44,255 nt of DNA from NCBI GenBank assembly GCA_035758575.1, contig DASTXH010000006.1:1-44255 (forward strand), written 5' to 3'. A program made the position numbers and the translations under genes. The stretch comes from JANWHZ01 sp035758575. Its GTDB lineage: Bacteria; Patescibacteriota; Saccharimonadia; Saccharimonadales; UBA4665. This document shows, one piece after another, positions 16,611 through 24,989 of this stretch. Positions within the stretch are counted from its first letter, which is position 1, and each line of letters begins with the position of its first letter. The notes beneath the pieces are model-generated. The model was not told the origin of the DNA, made no database searches, and saw only the letters and a list, made by a program, of their open reading frames with translations.

Positions 16611-18185
16611 ATGTATCCAAGCATTCAAGATCTGCACCGCATACTTGTCCAGCAGCATTACATAACCGAAGAAGAAAGCGCCGCTGCCGAGGGGTCGGCT
16701 GTAAACAGCACTGAATACGTGGCGGCGCTAATACACCGGGGCGTCCTAAGCGAGACGTTGCTGGGGCAAGCACTTGCAGAGCACTACCATGTACGGTTTG
16801 TGGATCTCCTACTTGCGCCGCCCACCGCCAAAGACATCCAGCGCATACCCGAAGATATCGCACGGATGTACTCGCTTATATACAGCCATGAGGATGAACA
16901 TGGCGTCGTTATAGCCACCACCGAGCCCACCACAGCGGCCGAGCGCAAAATGGCCGCGCTGCGTCCGCTCTTCTCCAAAAAGAAAATCACCTTTGCATAT
17001 GCGTTGCCGGCTGGGCTTGAAGCCTGCTTCCGCGCGTATGAAAAGCCGCTGGGTACCCGTTTCTCTAAGATCATTCAGAGTAGTACGCGTGTCGCCCCCG
17101 AGATTGTGCACGAGATTATGAAAGATGCTCTAGGATTCAGGGCTTCCGACATACACTTTGAGCCGCACACTAGCGACGTGCTCGTACGTTTCCGCATCGA
17201 CGGCACCCTCCGCGAAGCCGGACACATCCCCAAGCCATACTACGAAAACATTCTGAACCGTATCAAGGTAGAGAGCGGCATGCGTATTGATGAACATCTG
17301 TCCGCCCAGGATGGTTCATTGCAGCAGCACATCGGCGACGAAACTATCGACGTCCGCATATCCATCGCCCCCACTATAGACGGCGAAAAGATTGCCATGC
17401 GTCTGCTGCGCTCATATGTTCAAGGCCTGGCACTGACAGACCTCGGCCTGGACGAGCGCCACAGGGCAACCCTGGAAAACGCCGCACGCAAACCATTCGG
17501 CATGATTCTGGCCGTCGGCCCCACGGGTTCCGGCAAGACCACCACAATGTACAGCCTGCTAAAACTCCTCAATCGCCCTGATGTGAATATCACCAGTATC
17601 GAAGACCCGGTGGAGTACAAAATGACCGGTGTCAACCAAATCCCTGTGCGGCAGCAAGCCGGCATGACCTTTGCCCGCGGGTTGCGCTCCATCGTACGGC
17701 AGGACCCCGACATCATCCTAGTCGGCGAAATCCGCGACCAAGAAACCGCCGATATATCAGTAAACGCAGCACTTACCGGCCACCTCCTGCTTTCTACCTT
17801 CCACGCAAACAACGCCGCGGCTGCCATACCGCGCCTGATAGACATGGGCATAGAGCAATACCTACTGGCGTCAACCTTAGAGCTCATTGTTGCACAACGG
17901 CTGGTACGTACCATCTGTATGCAATGCCGCTACAGCCTGACGGTCGCCCAAATGCTACGCGACTTTCGCATCGATCCGTCTGCCGTACGAGGATATTTCA
18001 CCCCGACCGACAACGTATATGCCGGAAAAGGTTGCCACGCCTGCAATGGCTCTGGCTACACCGGCCGTACCGCGATTTTTGAGTGCATCCATATGAACCA
18101 AGCACTACAGGATACGATCTTACATGCGCCAACCGCAGCCGCATTCGCCGCCACAGCCCAAGAGCAAGGCGAAACCACCATGTAA
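16611..18185 (+). CDS. pilB: Type IV pilus extension ATPase PilB/GspE, ended by an in-frame TAA
   Basis: 524 aa as read. N-terminal MshEN-like region (about 1-140), then the ATPase core: Walker A GPTGSGKTT (about 303-311), Asp box SIEDPVEY, Walker B DPDIILVGEIRD, His box TGHLLLSTFHANN, and the zinc motif with CMQC and CHAC. It powers pilus assembly from the cytoplasm with PilC. Strong AGGAGG RBS. The frame stops at TAA (18183-18185), but the same frame then encodes the typical PilB/GspE C-terminus up to TAG at 18278, just 2 bp before pilC. The product may be truncated by about 30 residues or completed by readthrough, or the TAA may be a sequencing error. Confidence 0.93.
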   Translation: MYPSIQDLHRILVQQHYITEEESAAAEGSAVNSTEYVAALIHRGVLSETLLGQALAEHYHVRFVDLLLAPPTAKDIQRIPEDIARMYSLIYSHEDEHGVVIATTEPTTAAERKMAALRPLFSKKKITFAYALPAGLEACFRAYEKPLGTRFSKIIQSSTRVAPEIVHEIMKDALGFRASDIHFEPHTSDVLVRFRIDGTLREAGHIPKPYYENILNRIKVESGMRIDEHLSAQDGSLQQHIGDETIDVRISIAPTIDGEKIAMRLLRSYVQGLALTDLGLDERHRATLENAARKPFGMILAVGPTGSGKTTTMYSLLKLLNRPDVNITSIEDPVEYKMTGVNQIPVRQQAGMTFARGLRSIVRQDPDIILVGEIRDQETADISVNAALTGHLLLSTFHANNAAAAIPRLIDMGIEQYLLASTLELIVAQRLVRTICMQCRYSLTVAQMLRDFRIDPSAVRGYFTPTDNVYAGKGCHACNGSGYTGRTAIFECIHMNQALQDTILHAPTAAAFAATAQEQGETTM

Positions 18186-18278
18186 GCCGACGGTATGACC
18201 AAAGTGGCGCGCGGCATAACCACACTCAGCGAAGTACTGCGCGTAGTGGAGCCTGCCGTCGTAAGTAAGGCGGCGTAG
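18183..18278 (+). other. pilB: In-frame continuation of pilB after the TAA codon
   Basis: Reading through TAA at 18183-18185 gives ADGMTKVARGITTLSEVLRV and a short tail, ending with TAG at 18276-18278. This matches the conserved end of PilB/GspE proteins (DG..KV..GiTTleEVlRV). Restored length is 555 codons including the stop position. An ATG at 18195 could start a separate small peptide, but no RBS is seen. Confidence 0.85.
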
Positions 18279-18280
18279 CC

Positions 18281-19357
18281 ATGACACGACACATACTGCA
18301 CATGACAGGCCGCCTACCTGCGCAATACCGTGAGTACCTGCTGCACGAATTGTCCTTGCTACTCCAGGCCGGCGTGCCGGTAGATGACGCATTGCAGACG
18401 TTGCAAGAGACCAGCCGATCCACAAGAACCAGAACAGCACTGCGCCAGGTGCAGTCTGATCTTGCAACCGGTATGCCGCTCTGGAAGTCGCTTACCAAAC
18501 GACAGTTGTTCAATCCGCAGACCGAATCGCTTATTACACTAGGCGAGCAGTCCGGTAACTTGGTTGAAAACCTGCGCATTGCCGCCGAGCAAGAACACAA
18601 GCAACATGTATTCCGTACTAAGGTACTATCGGCACTTTTGTACCCTGCGTTCGTGCTTGGTATCACCGTTGCTGTGGGCGTGGGAGTTGCCTGGTTTTTG
18701 CTACCACGCCTGGCCGAAACATTCACGACATTGCCCGTGCATCTACCGCTTATCTCGCGCATCGTGCTAAGCGTTGGCACCTTTCTGCACACCAGCGGCG
18801 TATGGGTAGTGCCCGCAGGCACGTTGGTGATCGCCGTTGCCATATACATTGCATTCATAGCCCGTCCTACGCGTGCCCTGGGCCAGCGGCTTCTACTGCA
18901 TACCCCTGGCGTTGCCCAACTGCTGCACGAAGTAGAAGTCGCCCGGTTTGGCTACGTACTGAGTATTTTGCTGGATGCCGGGCTGCCTATCACCCAGGCG
19001 CTGCGTATGCTGAGCCAATCCGCCACACTGTCACCATACCGTTCGCTCTATAGCGACCTCGCCGATGCTTTCGAAAACGGCTACAGCTTCCGGTCCAGCC
19101 TATCCGCCGTAAGTCATACATTGCTCCCTGCATCAGTCCGCCAAATGGTCATTGCTGGCGAGCGGTCGGGGGCGCTGCCCGACACGCTGCGCACCATCGG
19201 CATATCATATGAGCAAAAAGCCGACATCACCACGGCATCGCTGGCAACAATTCTTGAACCAATTTTACTCCTGATCGTATGGCTTGCCGTGCTGGGTGTG
19301 GCCGTGGCGGTCATTATTCCTATATACAGTCTGGTCAGCACGGTTGGGAGCGCCTGA
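18281..19357 (+). CDS. pilC: Type IV pilus inner-membrane platform protein PilC/GspF
   Basis: 358 aa with two GspF cytoplasmic helical domains (about 20-135 and 220-330), each led by a F/L-x-x-E-L-x-x-L-L-x-x-G-hydrophobic-pattern: LLHELSLLLQAGVPVDDAL and VARFGYVLSILLDAGLPITQ. Three membrane helices lie near 118-145, 165-190 and 325-350. It sits in the inner membrane and couples PilB motor motion to pilin extraction. It starts 2 bp after the true end of the pilB frame and its TGA overlaps the next ATG (TGATG). Confidence 0.93.
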   Translation: MTRHILHMTGRLPAQYREYLLHELSLLLQAGVPVDDALQTLQETSRSTRTRTALRQVQSDLATGMPLWKSLTKRQLFNPQTESLITLGEQSGNLVENLRIAAEQEHKQHVFRTKVLSALLYPAFVLGITVAVGVGVAWFLLPRLAETFTTLPVHLPLISRIVLSVGTFLHTSGVWVVPAGTLVIAVAIYIAFIARPTRALGQRLLLHTPGVAQLLHEVEVARFGYVLSILLDAGLPITQALRMLSQSATLSPYRSLYSDLADAFENGYSFRSSLSAVSHTLLPASVRQMVIAGERSGALPDTLRTIGISYEQKADITTASLATILEPILLLIVWLAVLGVAVAVIIPIYSLVSTVGSA

Positions 19358-19794
19358 TGTCACGACGCATGCAGGGCTTTACGCTGCTGGAAATGCTTTT
19401 ATCGCTAACCATCATCGCCGTGCTAGCCGGTCTATCGCTGCCGGTATACATGCGGCTGCAACAGGCGCAGGACTTAGATGGATCGGTGCAGAAGGTAGTC
19501 GACGACCTGCGGCGCGCACAACTATATAGTCGCGACGGCTACATGGACAGTACCTGGGGCGTGCATGTTGCAACGGGAGCGGTAACCATCTTTCAAGGCA
19601 ATTCATTTGCCACGCGGAACAGCACCTATGATGAAGTAAAGAGCCTACCTGGCGCCATTGTCATAACCAGCCCAACGGATATTTGGTTCTCGAAGCTATA
19701 TGCCCAGCCAGACACCGCCAGCATCATCACCCTGACGGTTGCCGGGATGCAGAAAACCATTCAGGTAAACAGCTATGGCATGGTCGATTTCTAA
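19357..19794 (+). CDS. Type IV prepilin-like protein (minor pilin, GspH-like)
   Basis: 145 aa. Class III signal peptide: short basic leader MSRRMQG, cleavage before Phe, then FTLLEMLLSLTIIAVLAGLS with Glu at +5. A globular beta domain follows. The ATG at 19357 overlaps the pilC stop by one base, and the longer reading frame upstream lies inside pilC. Length and early position resemble pseudopilin GspH or minor pilin FimU that prime the pilus tip. It overlaps the next pilin gene by 20 bp. Confidence 0.88.
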   Translation: MSRRMQGFTLLEMLLSLTIIAVLAGLSLPVYMRLQQAQDLDGSVQKVVDDLRRAQLYSRDGYMDSTWGVHVATGAVTIFQGNSFATRNSTYDEVKSLPGAIVITSPTDIWFSKLYAQPDTASIITLTVAGMQKTIQVNSYGMVDF

Positions 19795-21172
19795 CGCACC
19801 CTACGACGCAGGATTTACGCTGGTGGAAGCACTACTGGCCTCACTGCTCTTTGGCCTGGTGGCAACGGCAATGGCAGGCGCTCTGGTATATGGCCGGACG
19901 GCGACTGCAAATGCCGGCGATCACCAACGTGCCATGATGTTGGCCGACGAAGGTCTGCAGGCAGCCCGCAATATACGTGATGCCGCATACGGCAATCTGG
20001 ACAACGGTATCTATGGCCTCTCGCTCGCAGGCGGTACATGGACACTCAGCGGCACCAGCGACCAAACCGGCATCTTCAACCGCAGCATATCCATTAGTGA
20101 TGCAGGCACGAACCGCAAACAAGTAGTCAGTACCGTAACTTGGAGCAAAGGCAGCGTCACGGCGCGCGGACAATTTTCTAACTGGCGCGCGGCCATTGTT
20201 TCGTCACCGTCCTGGCGCCGCGCGATCCTGGCCGGATCATTTGATATCAGCAGCGTACAAGATGGTATCAAGGTAGCCACGCAAGGGGATTATGCATACA
20301 TCATCCGTGCGAACGGCAGTCCGAACTTCGCCATCATCAATATCCACACGCCATCGGCGCCAGCACTCGTCGGATCGCTTAACCTCGCCGGTGCGCCCAC
20401 CAATATCGCGCTCGGCAATGGTTACGCATACGTCACCAATGGCCAAAATAGCGGGGAAGTACAGACGGTATCTATCAGCGACCCCGCCGCACCGTTACTT
20501 ACCGCAACTACCAACCTTGTAGGCAACGCCGATGCTACCAGCATATATACCAGCGGCGCGTACGCCTACGTATCACGCATGGCAAATGGCAACAGCGGCG
20601 AATTTGTCGTGCTCAGCCTGGCAAATCCCGCAATTCCAACCATCGCCGGATCGTACAGTAGCGACATCAACATGCGCGACGCGTATGTTTCTGGCAACTA
20701 CGCATATGTAGCAACCGAGGCGGATGCACAGGAACTGTTAGTCATATCCGTAGCCACGCCTGCGGCACCGCAACTCGTTGCCACACTTGATTTACCGGGC
20801 ACCACCAATACAACCGCTATTACCGGCTCTGGTTCATACATATATATCGGGCAAGGGGGTACGCTGCGCGTCATCGATATCGCATCGCCTACAGCCCCCA
20901 CGCTGACTGGTTCGTATAGCGCATCCGGCGCTATCAACGATCTTGCCGCTAATACTACCGACCCCACGTTCGTCTTTATGGCTACCGGCGATACCGCTGC
21001 TACCTTCCAGGTTGCGGACGTCGGTAACCCAGCCAACCCGACACTGGCACGTAGCATCGGCCTTGGCAGCACCGGCTTCTTGCAGGGAGTGGCGCTCAAC
21101 GCATCCCTGAATGTGGTAGTGGGCGCAAGCACGGCGGACAGCCAGGAAGGAGTTGTCTTTGCACCAAACTAG
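19775..21172 (+). CDS. Prepilin fused to an LVIVD-repeat beta-propeller (probable tip adhesin)
   Basis: 465 aa. Leader MAWSISNAPYDAG, cleavage before FTLVEALLASLLFGLVATAM with Glu at +5. After a pilin-like region (to about 140) come six or seven repeats of roughly 42 residues with the pattern G.aYV... L.v.d...P..p.lvgs.., for example YAYVTNGQ, YAYVSRMA, YAYVATEA and YIYIGQGG. This is the LVIVD-type beta-propeller, normally a secreted or surface protein module. Pilins are usually 130-200 aa, so the fusion suggests a large head carried at the pilus tip, by analogy with PilY1 and PilV functions. Target unknown. Confidence 0.85.
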   Translation: MAWSISNAPYDAGFTLVEALLASLLFGLVATAMAGALVYGRTATANAGDHQRAMMLADEGLQAARNIRDAAYGNLDNGIYGLSLAGGTWTLSGTSDQTGIFNRSISISDAGTNRKQVVSTVTWSKGSVTARGQFSNWRAAIVSSPSWRRAILAGSFDISSVQDGIKVATQGDYAYIIRANGSPNFAIINIHTPSAPALVGSLNLAGAPTNIALGNGYAYVTNGQNSGEVQTVSISDPAAPLLTATTNLVGNADATSIYTSGAYAYVSRMANGNSGEFVVLSLANPAIPTIAGSYSSDINMRDAYVSGNYAYVATEADAQELLVISVATPAAPQLVATLDLPGTTNTTAITGSGSYIYIGQGGTLRVIDIASPTAPTLTGSYSASGAINDLAANTTDPTFVFMATGDTAATFQVADVGNPANPTLARSIGLGSTGFLQGVALNASLNVVVGASTADSQEGVVFAPN

Positions 21173-21674
21173 GCGCCATGCGAACGGCTTCACGCTGATA
21201 GAACTACTATTGGCGCTCACCATCACTGGCACGTTATTGTTTGCGACCACGGCACTTGTCTATGCCGCCGTCAGTGCGCGTGTCCAACAGCAAAGCATCA
21301 CTGAGGTAGACGCTCAAGGCAACGCGGCGATAGACCTCATTACCCAGGCGCTGCGGAACGCCACGGCCATAGTTTCCCCCGTTAGCGGCAGCTCCGACAG
21401 CTTACAGCTTGTCACCGCTGCATCACCCCTCAACCCGACTATCTTTCAAGCCCTCAACGGCACGCTAGAGCGCACACAAGGTACGGGCGCGACAGTTTCA
21501 CTTACCAACAGCCATGTTGCCGTTACCGGCCTGGCTTTCACCAACCTCTCACGCCCGGGAACCTCTAGCATTGTACAAGTACGCTTCACGCTGTCACGCG
21601 TTAGCAGCCGCAGCACCGCGGAATATAGCTACCAAAAAACATTCACCGCCAGCGCGGCCCTGAGGCAACCATGA
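21159..21674 (+). CDS. Prepilin-like protein (PilW/GspJ-like)
   Basis: About 171 aa. Leader MHQTRRHANG, then FTLIELLLALTITGTLLFAT with Glu at +5. The globular part contains the repeat-like ITQALRNATAIVSP segment often seen in PilW/GspJ. Start: TTG at 21159 is preferred because AGGAAGGAG ends 6 nt before it; the in-frame TTG at 21153 would be right against that RBS. It overlaps the 3' end of the propeller-pilin and shares ATGA with the next gene. Confidence 0.8.
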   Translation: MHQTRRHANGFTLIELLLALTITGTLLFATTALVYAAVSARVQQQSITEVDAQGNAAIDLITQALRNATAIVSPVSGSSDSLQLVTAASPLNPTIFQALNGTLERTQGTGATVSLTNSHVAVTGLAFTNLSRPGTSSIVQVRFTLSRVSSRSTAEYSYQKTFTASAALRQP

Positions 21675-22072
21675 AAAGCCCCTCGCCGCAGGCCGGCTAT
21701 GTTGCGTTGTTGTCAGTATTAGTACTGGGCGCTATCAGCCTTGCGGCATCGCTCATACTGCTCATCAGCAGTGCCGACACGCAGCGCGCCGCCGCCGTCG
21801 CTGACCATGCCGTGCAGGCACGAAGCATGGCAGACACTTGCACCGATGAAGCGCTCCAGCAGATCCACGACAACCCTGATTTTACCGGCACACAAAACTA
21901 CTTGCTCGGCCCGTATGGCTGCACGTTTACTGTAACCTCAGCCGGGAGCAACAATTACAGTATCGCTAGCTCAGCCTCGATATCTAACGTGACAAGAAAG
22001 GTCTTAGCCTATGCCTCGATTCAGTCTTCGCAAATAGGTATCACTTCCTGGCAGGAAGTGAGCGATTTCTAA
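21671..22072 (+). CDS. PilX/GspK-like minor pilin component
   Basis: 133 aa. The N-terminus GYVALLSVLVLGAISLAASL is a pilin-type hydrophobic helix after a short leader (MKSPSPQA), but the canonical Glu at +5 is absent, as in some GspK/PilX proteins that cap the tip. Two cysteines (CTDEA near 56 and GCTF near 83) could form a disulphide. Coupled by ATGA overlap to the previous pilin. Assignment rests on N-terminus and position. Confidence 0.72.
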   Translation: MKSPSPQAGYVALLSVLVLGAISLAASLILLISSADTQRAAAVADHAVQARSMADTCTDEALQQIHDNPDFTGTQNYLLGPYGCTFTVTSAGSNNYSIASSASISNVTRKVLAYASIQSSQIGITSWQEVSDF

Positions 22073-22092
22073 AAAACGAAAAGGAGATACAC

Positions 22093-22557
22093 ATGCAGGT
22101 TCCCACCGCTATCCGCCGCGATAACGGCTTCACGCTCATAGAAGTCCTGTTGGTCGTAGCTGTTATCGCCATCTTGGCCGGCATCGTAATTTTGGCAGTC
22201 AATCCAAGCAAACAGCTGGGCGATGCTCGCAACGCCACCCGCTCGGCAGACATCACTACCATCATCAACGGAGTATACCAGTACTCACTGGACAACGACG
22301 GGGCACTGCCGACCGGTATTACTACCACCGCTACCGAAATTTGCGCCACAGGCTCCAGCAGCTGCACAGGGCTCGTTGATTTGTCAGCGCTAACCGCCAG
22401 CGGCAAATATCTGGTGTCCATGCCGAAAGACCCACAATGCGCCACGGTTTGCGCCACCAACGGCACCGGCTTCAAGGTAGCCAAAGACACCAACGGCCGC
22501 GTCACGGTCAGCGCTCCAGGAGCAGAGCAGGGCAAGACCATCACGGTCACGCGCTAG
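22093..22557 (+). CDS. Probable major type IV pilin
   Basis: 154 aa. Leader MQVPTAIRRDNG, then FTLIEVLLVVAVIAILAGIV with Glu at +5. NPSKQLGDARNATR and the following IINGVYQYSLDNDGALP are typical of pilins from CPR bacteria, and cysteines at ICATG, SCTG, QCATV and VCATN could form two disulphides. It has the best RBS of the operon (AAGGAG, 6 nt spacing), is last, and is followed by a terminator. High expression at the end of the operon fits the major subunit. No prepilin peptidase, PilT or PilMNO genes are in this window. Confidence 0.88.
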   Translation: MQVPTAIRRDNGFTLIEVLLVVAVIAILAGIVILAVNPSKQLGDARNATRSADITTIINGVYQYSLDNDGALPTGITTTATEICATGSSSCTGLVDLSALTASGKYLVSMPKDPQCATVCATNGTGFKVAKDTNGRVTVSAPGAEQGKTITVTR

Positions 22558-22572
22558 GCTTGCCTGAAACGA

Positions 22573-22603
22573 AAAATGGACGCCGGAAGATGGCGTCCAT
22601 TTT
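22573..22603. terminator. Bidirectional intrinsic terminator between pilin operon and lectin gene
   Basis: AAAATGGACGCC (22573-22584) and GGCGTCCATTTT (22592-22603) form a perfect 12-bp stem with a 7-nt loop, with T-rich ends on both strands. It ends the pilus operon and the convergent gene. Confidence 0.9.
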
Positions 22604-22620
22604 CTATCCCCAAGAGCGGG

Positions 22621-24825
22621 TTATGGCCACTGGATGAGGTAGTCGTATGCCGGTGATGCCGTGCCCTTACCCCAGTCCGAAGCGAATATTACCTTGGTAC
22701 CGTCTTGGGATGGAACGGCGCGGGCAGAGTACTCGTTGCAACTACTACAGGAGTTGTAGCTGCCGTGGTTCGCGCCGAACACTTCTACCGTATGCGATCC
22801 ATCCAGCTTCATAGCGTAGATCTGGCTCAGGCCGATAGGTGCGGAGTGGTTGTTGGTCATATCACTGATATAGCACCAGCCTGGGCGCTGTAGGTTGCGG
22901 CAAGAGATGTGCACACTTTCGCTAAGGTTCGGGTAGTTGGTGGGGTACAGGTTGATGTTGTGACCGGTCGGGCCCGAGCCGTTCATGCCATACGCTGCCA
23001 GCCAGGGCGAGCCACCACTCTGCGATACATTGATGCACGCATTCGTAGAACCATCACCCGGCTCATCGCAGCTCATCACCAGCATTTCGTTACCGCTGGC
23101 GTCCAAGCCTTCGTCGTAGTGGTCGTTGTTGTTGGTGACATGGATCTTGGTGGTCATAGTGGGGTTCATCCATTCGATACCCTGGTTGATACCGCTGCCG
23201 ATACTGTTCCATTCAATGACGATACCGTCGCTCTTGGGCATAGCAGATACGTTATTCCAGCCCGCATTATCTGGGTTGTTATCTGACCCGCCAGCCGAGC
23301 CCAGCCAGGTAGTCGCAATTTCGCTGACCGATGGCGTTAGGCTGGTCGTATTAGTCATGCGGAAGGTTACCACGCCCCAGCTGTGGTGCGCACTGCTCCA
23401 GCCCACCACTACACCAAGCGAATCGTCGTTCGAGAAGTTGCCCTCCTCAAGGCCGAAGCTCATGTTTGCGCCAGGGTTGTCGAACTGGCTGAAGGTATGC
23501 AGCACCGTCTGGGCAGGGTTCGTGGAAGTATCGGTCTTGGGGTGCATGACCACCAATTGGTTGCCGCTGTTGTCCACGCCAGGATGGTCGGGTATGCCGT
23601 AAAGGTTATTGGGGTTCACGTTGCTCCAGCGGGCAGAGTGGTTGCCATCAGGCAAGTGCAGGGTGCGAAGGTAACGGCCGCTGCCGTCCAACAGATAGCC
23701 AGTGTCGTAATCCCAGCCATCCAGCAGGATCAACGAATCATCGGCATTCCAGACGGTATGCTTAGCATAGTCGTGCGTCAGCTCACGGTTGCTGGTATGA
23801 AATGCGCTCTGGTCGGCAATACGGGTAATGAGGTTACCGAAGGTGGCGTCGTGTACTTGCTGCAGATAGCCCGGCTCGGCCATAGATACGATAGCTTTTG
23901 CCGTCAAGCCGACTTGGTTCGGTGGATAATGGCCCGAACCGACAGGCGTCGGGGTGGGGGTAGGGGTCGGATTTGAACCAGCAACGGAAACGGTTGCAGT
24001 ACTTTGGGCCGTTCCGCCTTTGCCGCTGCATGCAAGCGTAAAGGTAGTGGTGACGTGCACGACACCCGTAGAAGCGGTGCCGTTTGCGGCTTTCGTACCG
24101 CTCCAGCCCCCAGAGGCCGTACAGCTGGTAGTGTTACTAGACTTCCAGGACAACGTGGCCGAACCGCCATCCGATACCGACGAAGGGGAAACGCTGAGCG
24201 TCACGACAGGCACAGGGGCGGGAGCAGGCGTAGAGCTAGCCGGCGTCGCCCAGTTTTGGGCAGGCGTAGCGTTGCATGGCCAAATCTGTATCTTATTACC
24301 CTGCGCTTGATGGCCGTGGTCGTTATCTAGACATTTATTGGCGTGCGGGTTTACTAGAGCGACATTACTACCCTTTGGCTCCACATTCCACACCTGGGCG
24401 GCGGTACCGTTGCATGGCCACAGCCATACCGGCGCACCTTGGGCGGTACCCGCCCACTGCACATCCAGGCAATAGGCGGGATTGGCGTGAAGATGAATGG
24501 TGTGGTCGGTATAAAAATCCCACACTTGGGCACTAGTCTGGTTGCATGGCCAAATCTGTATCTTATTACCCTGCGCTTGATGGCCGTGGTCGTTATCTAG
24601 GCACCACTTACCAGCGTACAAAGAAAGCGACCCGCTGGGAATTGCCGAAGCCGCGTGCGTAATCAGAAGCGTCAGCGATCCGACGATTACAAATGCTGCC
24701 GCGAAAACTCCAATCTGCGCAGGCTTGCGGCGAAGCAAGCCCGATAGACGCTTCAAAAAACCGCCACGGTTCGTAGCGGCCATCGGCGCGGGATTATCTT
24801 GAAGAGAAGGTTCGGGTGTTTCCAT
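22621..24825 (-). CDS. Secreted or membrane-anchored lectin: ricin-type beta-trefoil, Ig-like and propeller-like domains
   Basis: 734 aa. Cytoplasmic start, one membrane helix (about 36-58, IGVFAAAFVIVGSLTLLITH), then a ricin B-type beta-trefoil with three QVW/QNW units (CLDNDHGHQAQGNKIQIWPC twice, CLDVQWAGTAQGAPVWLWPC once), a PKD/Ig-like segment (about 205-285, VTLSVSPSSVSDGGSATLSW), a Thr-Pro linker and a large C-terminal domain with propeller-like features. It probably binds sugars outside the cell. Start: ATG 24825 with AAAGGA 6 nt upstream, rather than the longer frame to 24903. It converges with the pilus operon. Confidence 0.82.
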   Translation of the reverse strand: METPEPSLQDNPAPMAATNRGGFLKRLSGLLRRKPAQIGVFAAAFVIVGSLTLLITHAASAIPSGSLSLYAGKWCLDNDHGHQAQGNKIQIWPCNQTSAQVWDFYTDHTIHLHANPAYCLDVQWAGTAQGAPVWLWPCNGTAAQVWNVEPKGSNVALVNPHANKCLDNDHGHQAQGNKIQIWPCNATPAQNWATPASSTPAPAPVPVVTLSVSPSSVSDGGSATLSWKSSNTTSCTASGGWSGTKAANGTASTGVVHVTTTFTLACSGKGGTAQSTATVSVAGSNPTPTPTPTPVGSGHYPPNQVGLTAKAIVSMAEPGYLQQVHDATFGNLITRIADQSAFHTSNRELTHDYAKHTVWNADDSLILLDGWDYDTGYLLDGSGRYLRTLHLPDGNHSARWSNVNPNNLYGIPDHPGVDNSGNQLVVMHPKTDTSTNPAQTVLHTFSQFDNPGANMSFGLEEGNFSNDDSLGVVVGWSSAHHSWGVVTFRMTNTTSLTPSVSEIATTWLGSAGGSDNNPDNAGWNNVSAMPKSDGIVIEWNSIGSGINQGIEWMNPTMTTKIHVTNNNDHYDEGLDASGNEMLVMSCDEPGDGSTNACINVSQSGGSPWLAAYGMNGSGPTGHNINLYPTNYPNLSESVHISCRNLQRPGWCYISDMTNNHSAPIGLSQIYAMKLDGSHTVEVFGANHGSYNSCSSCNEYSARAVPSQDGTKVIFASDWGKGTASPAYDYLIQWP
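24271..24330. repeat. 60-bp perfect direct repeat, unit 1
   Basis: Begins GTTGCATGGCCAAATC and ends CGTTATCTAG. Identical to 24541-24600, 270 bp away, while the intervening third trefoil unit shares only about 12 bp at its start. It encodes the same lectin unit. Confidence 0.95.
24541..24600. repeat. 60-bp perfect direct repeat, unit 2
   Basis: Identical to 24271-24330. Recombination between the two would remove 270 bp, or 90 codons, in frame. Confidence 0.95.
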
Positions 24826-24875
24826 ACTAGGTCCTTTGTGTTTTATGTGAACTAGGTCACTTAGCTTGGGTATAC

Positions 24876-24903
24876 AGTATAGTCCGTTCCGCACTTCTGT
24901 CAA
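24876..24903 (-). promoter_or_regulatory. Sigma70-type promoter of the lectin gene
   Basis: On the minus strand TTGACA (24903-24898), a 16-bp spacer and TATACT (24881-24876). The start would be near 24869, giving a 5' UTR of about 44 nt that contains AAAGGA. This is the best -35/-10 pair in the window and, unlike many others here, is not leaderless. Confidence 0.75.
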
Positions 24904-24989
24904 ACTAGCACTAGAACATACAGTGGGCGCATGGAATCTTGATGCTGCTCACTTACTCACTACGACAAGCGCTATACAATGCTCCCATC

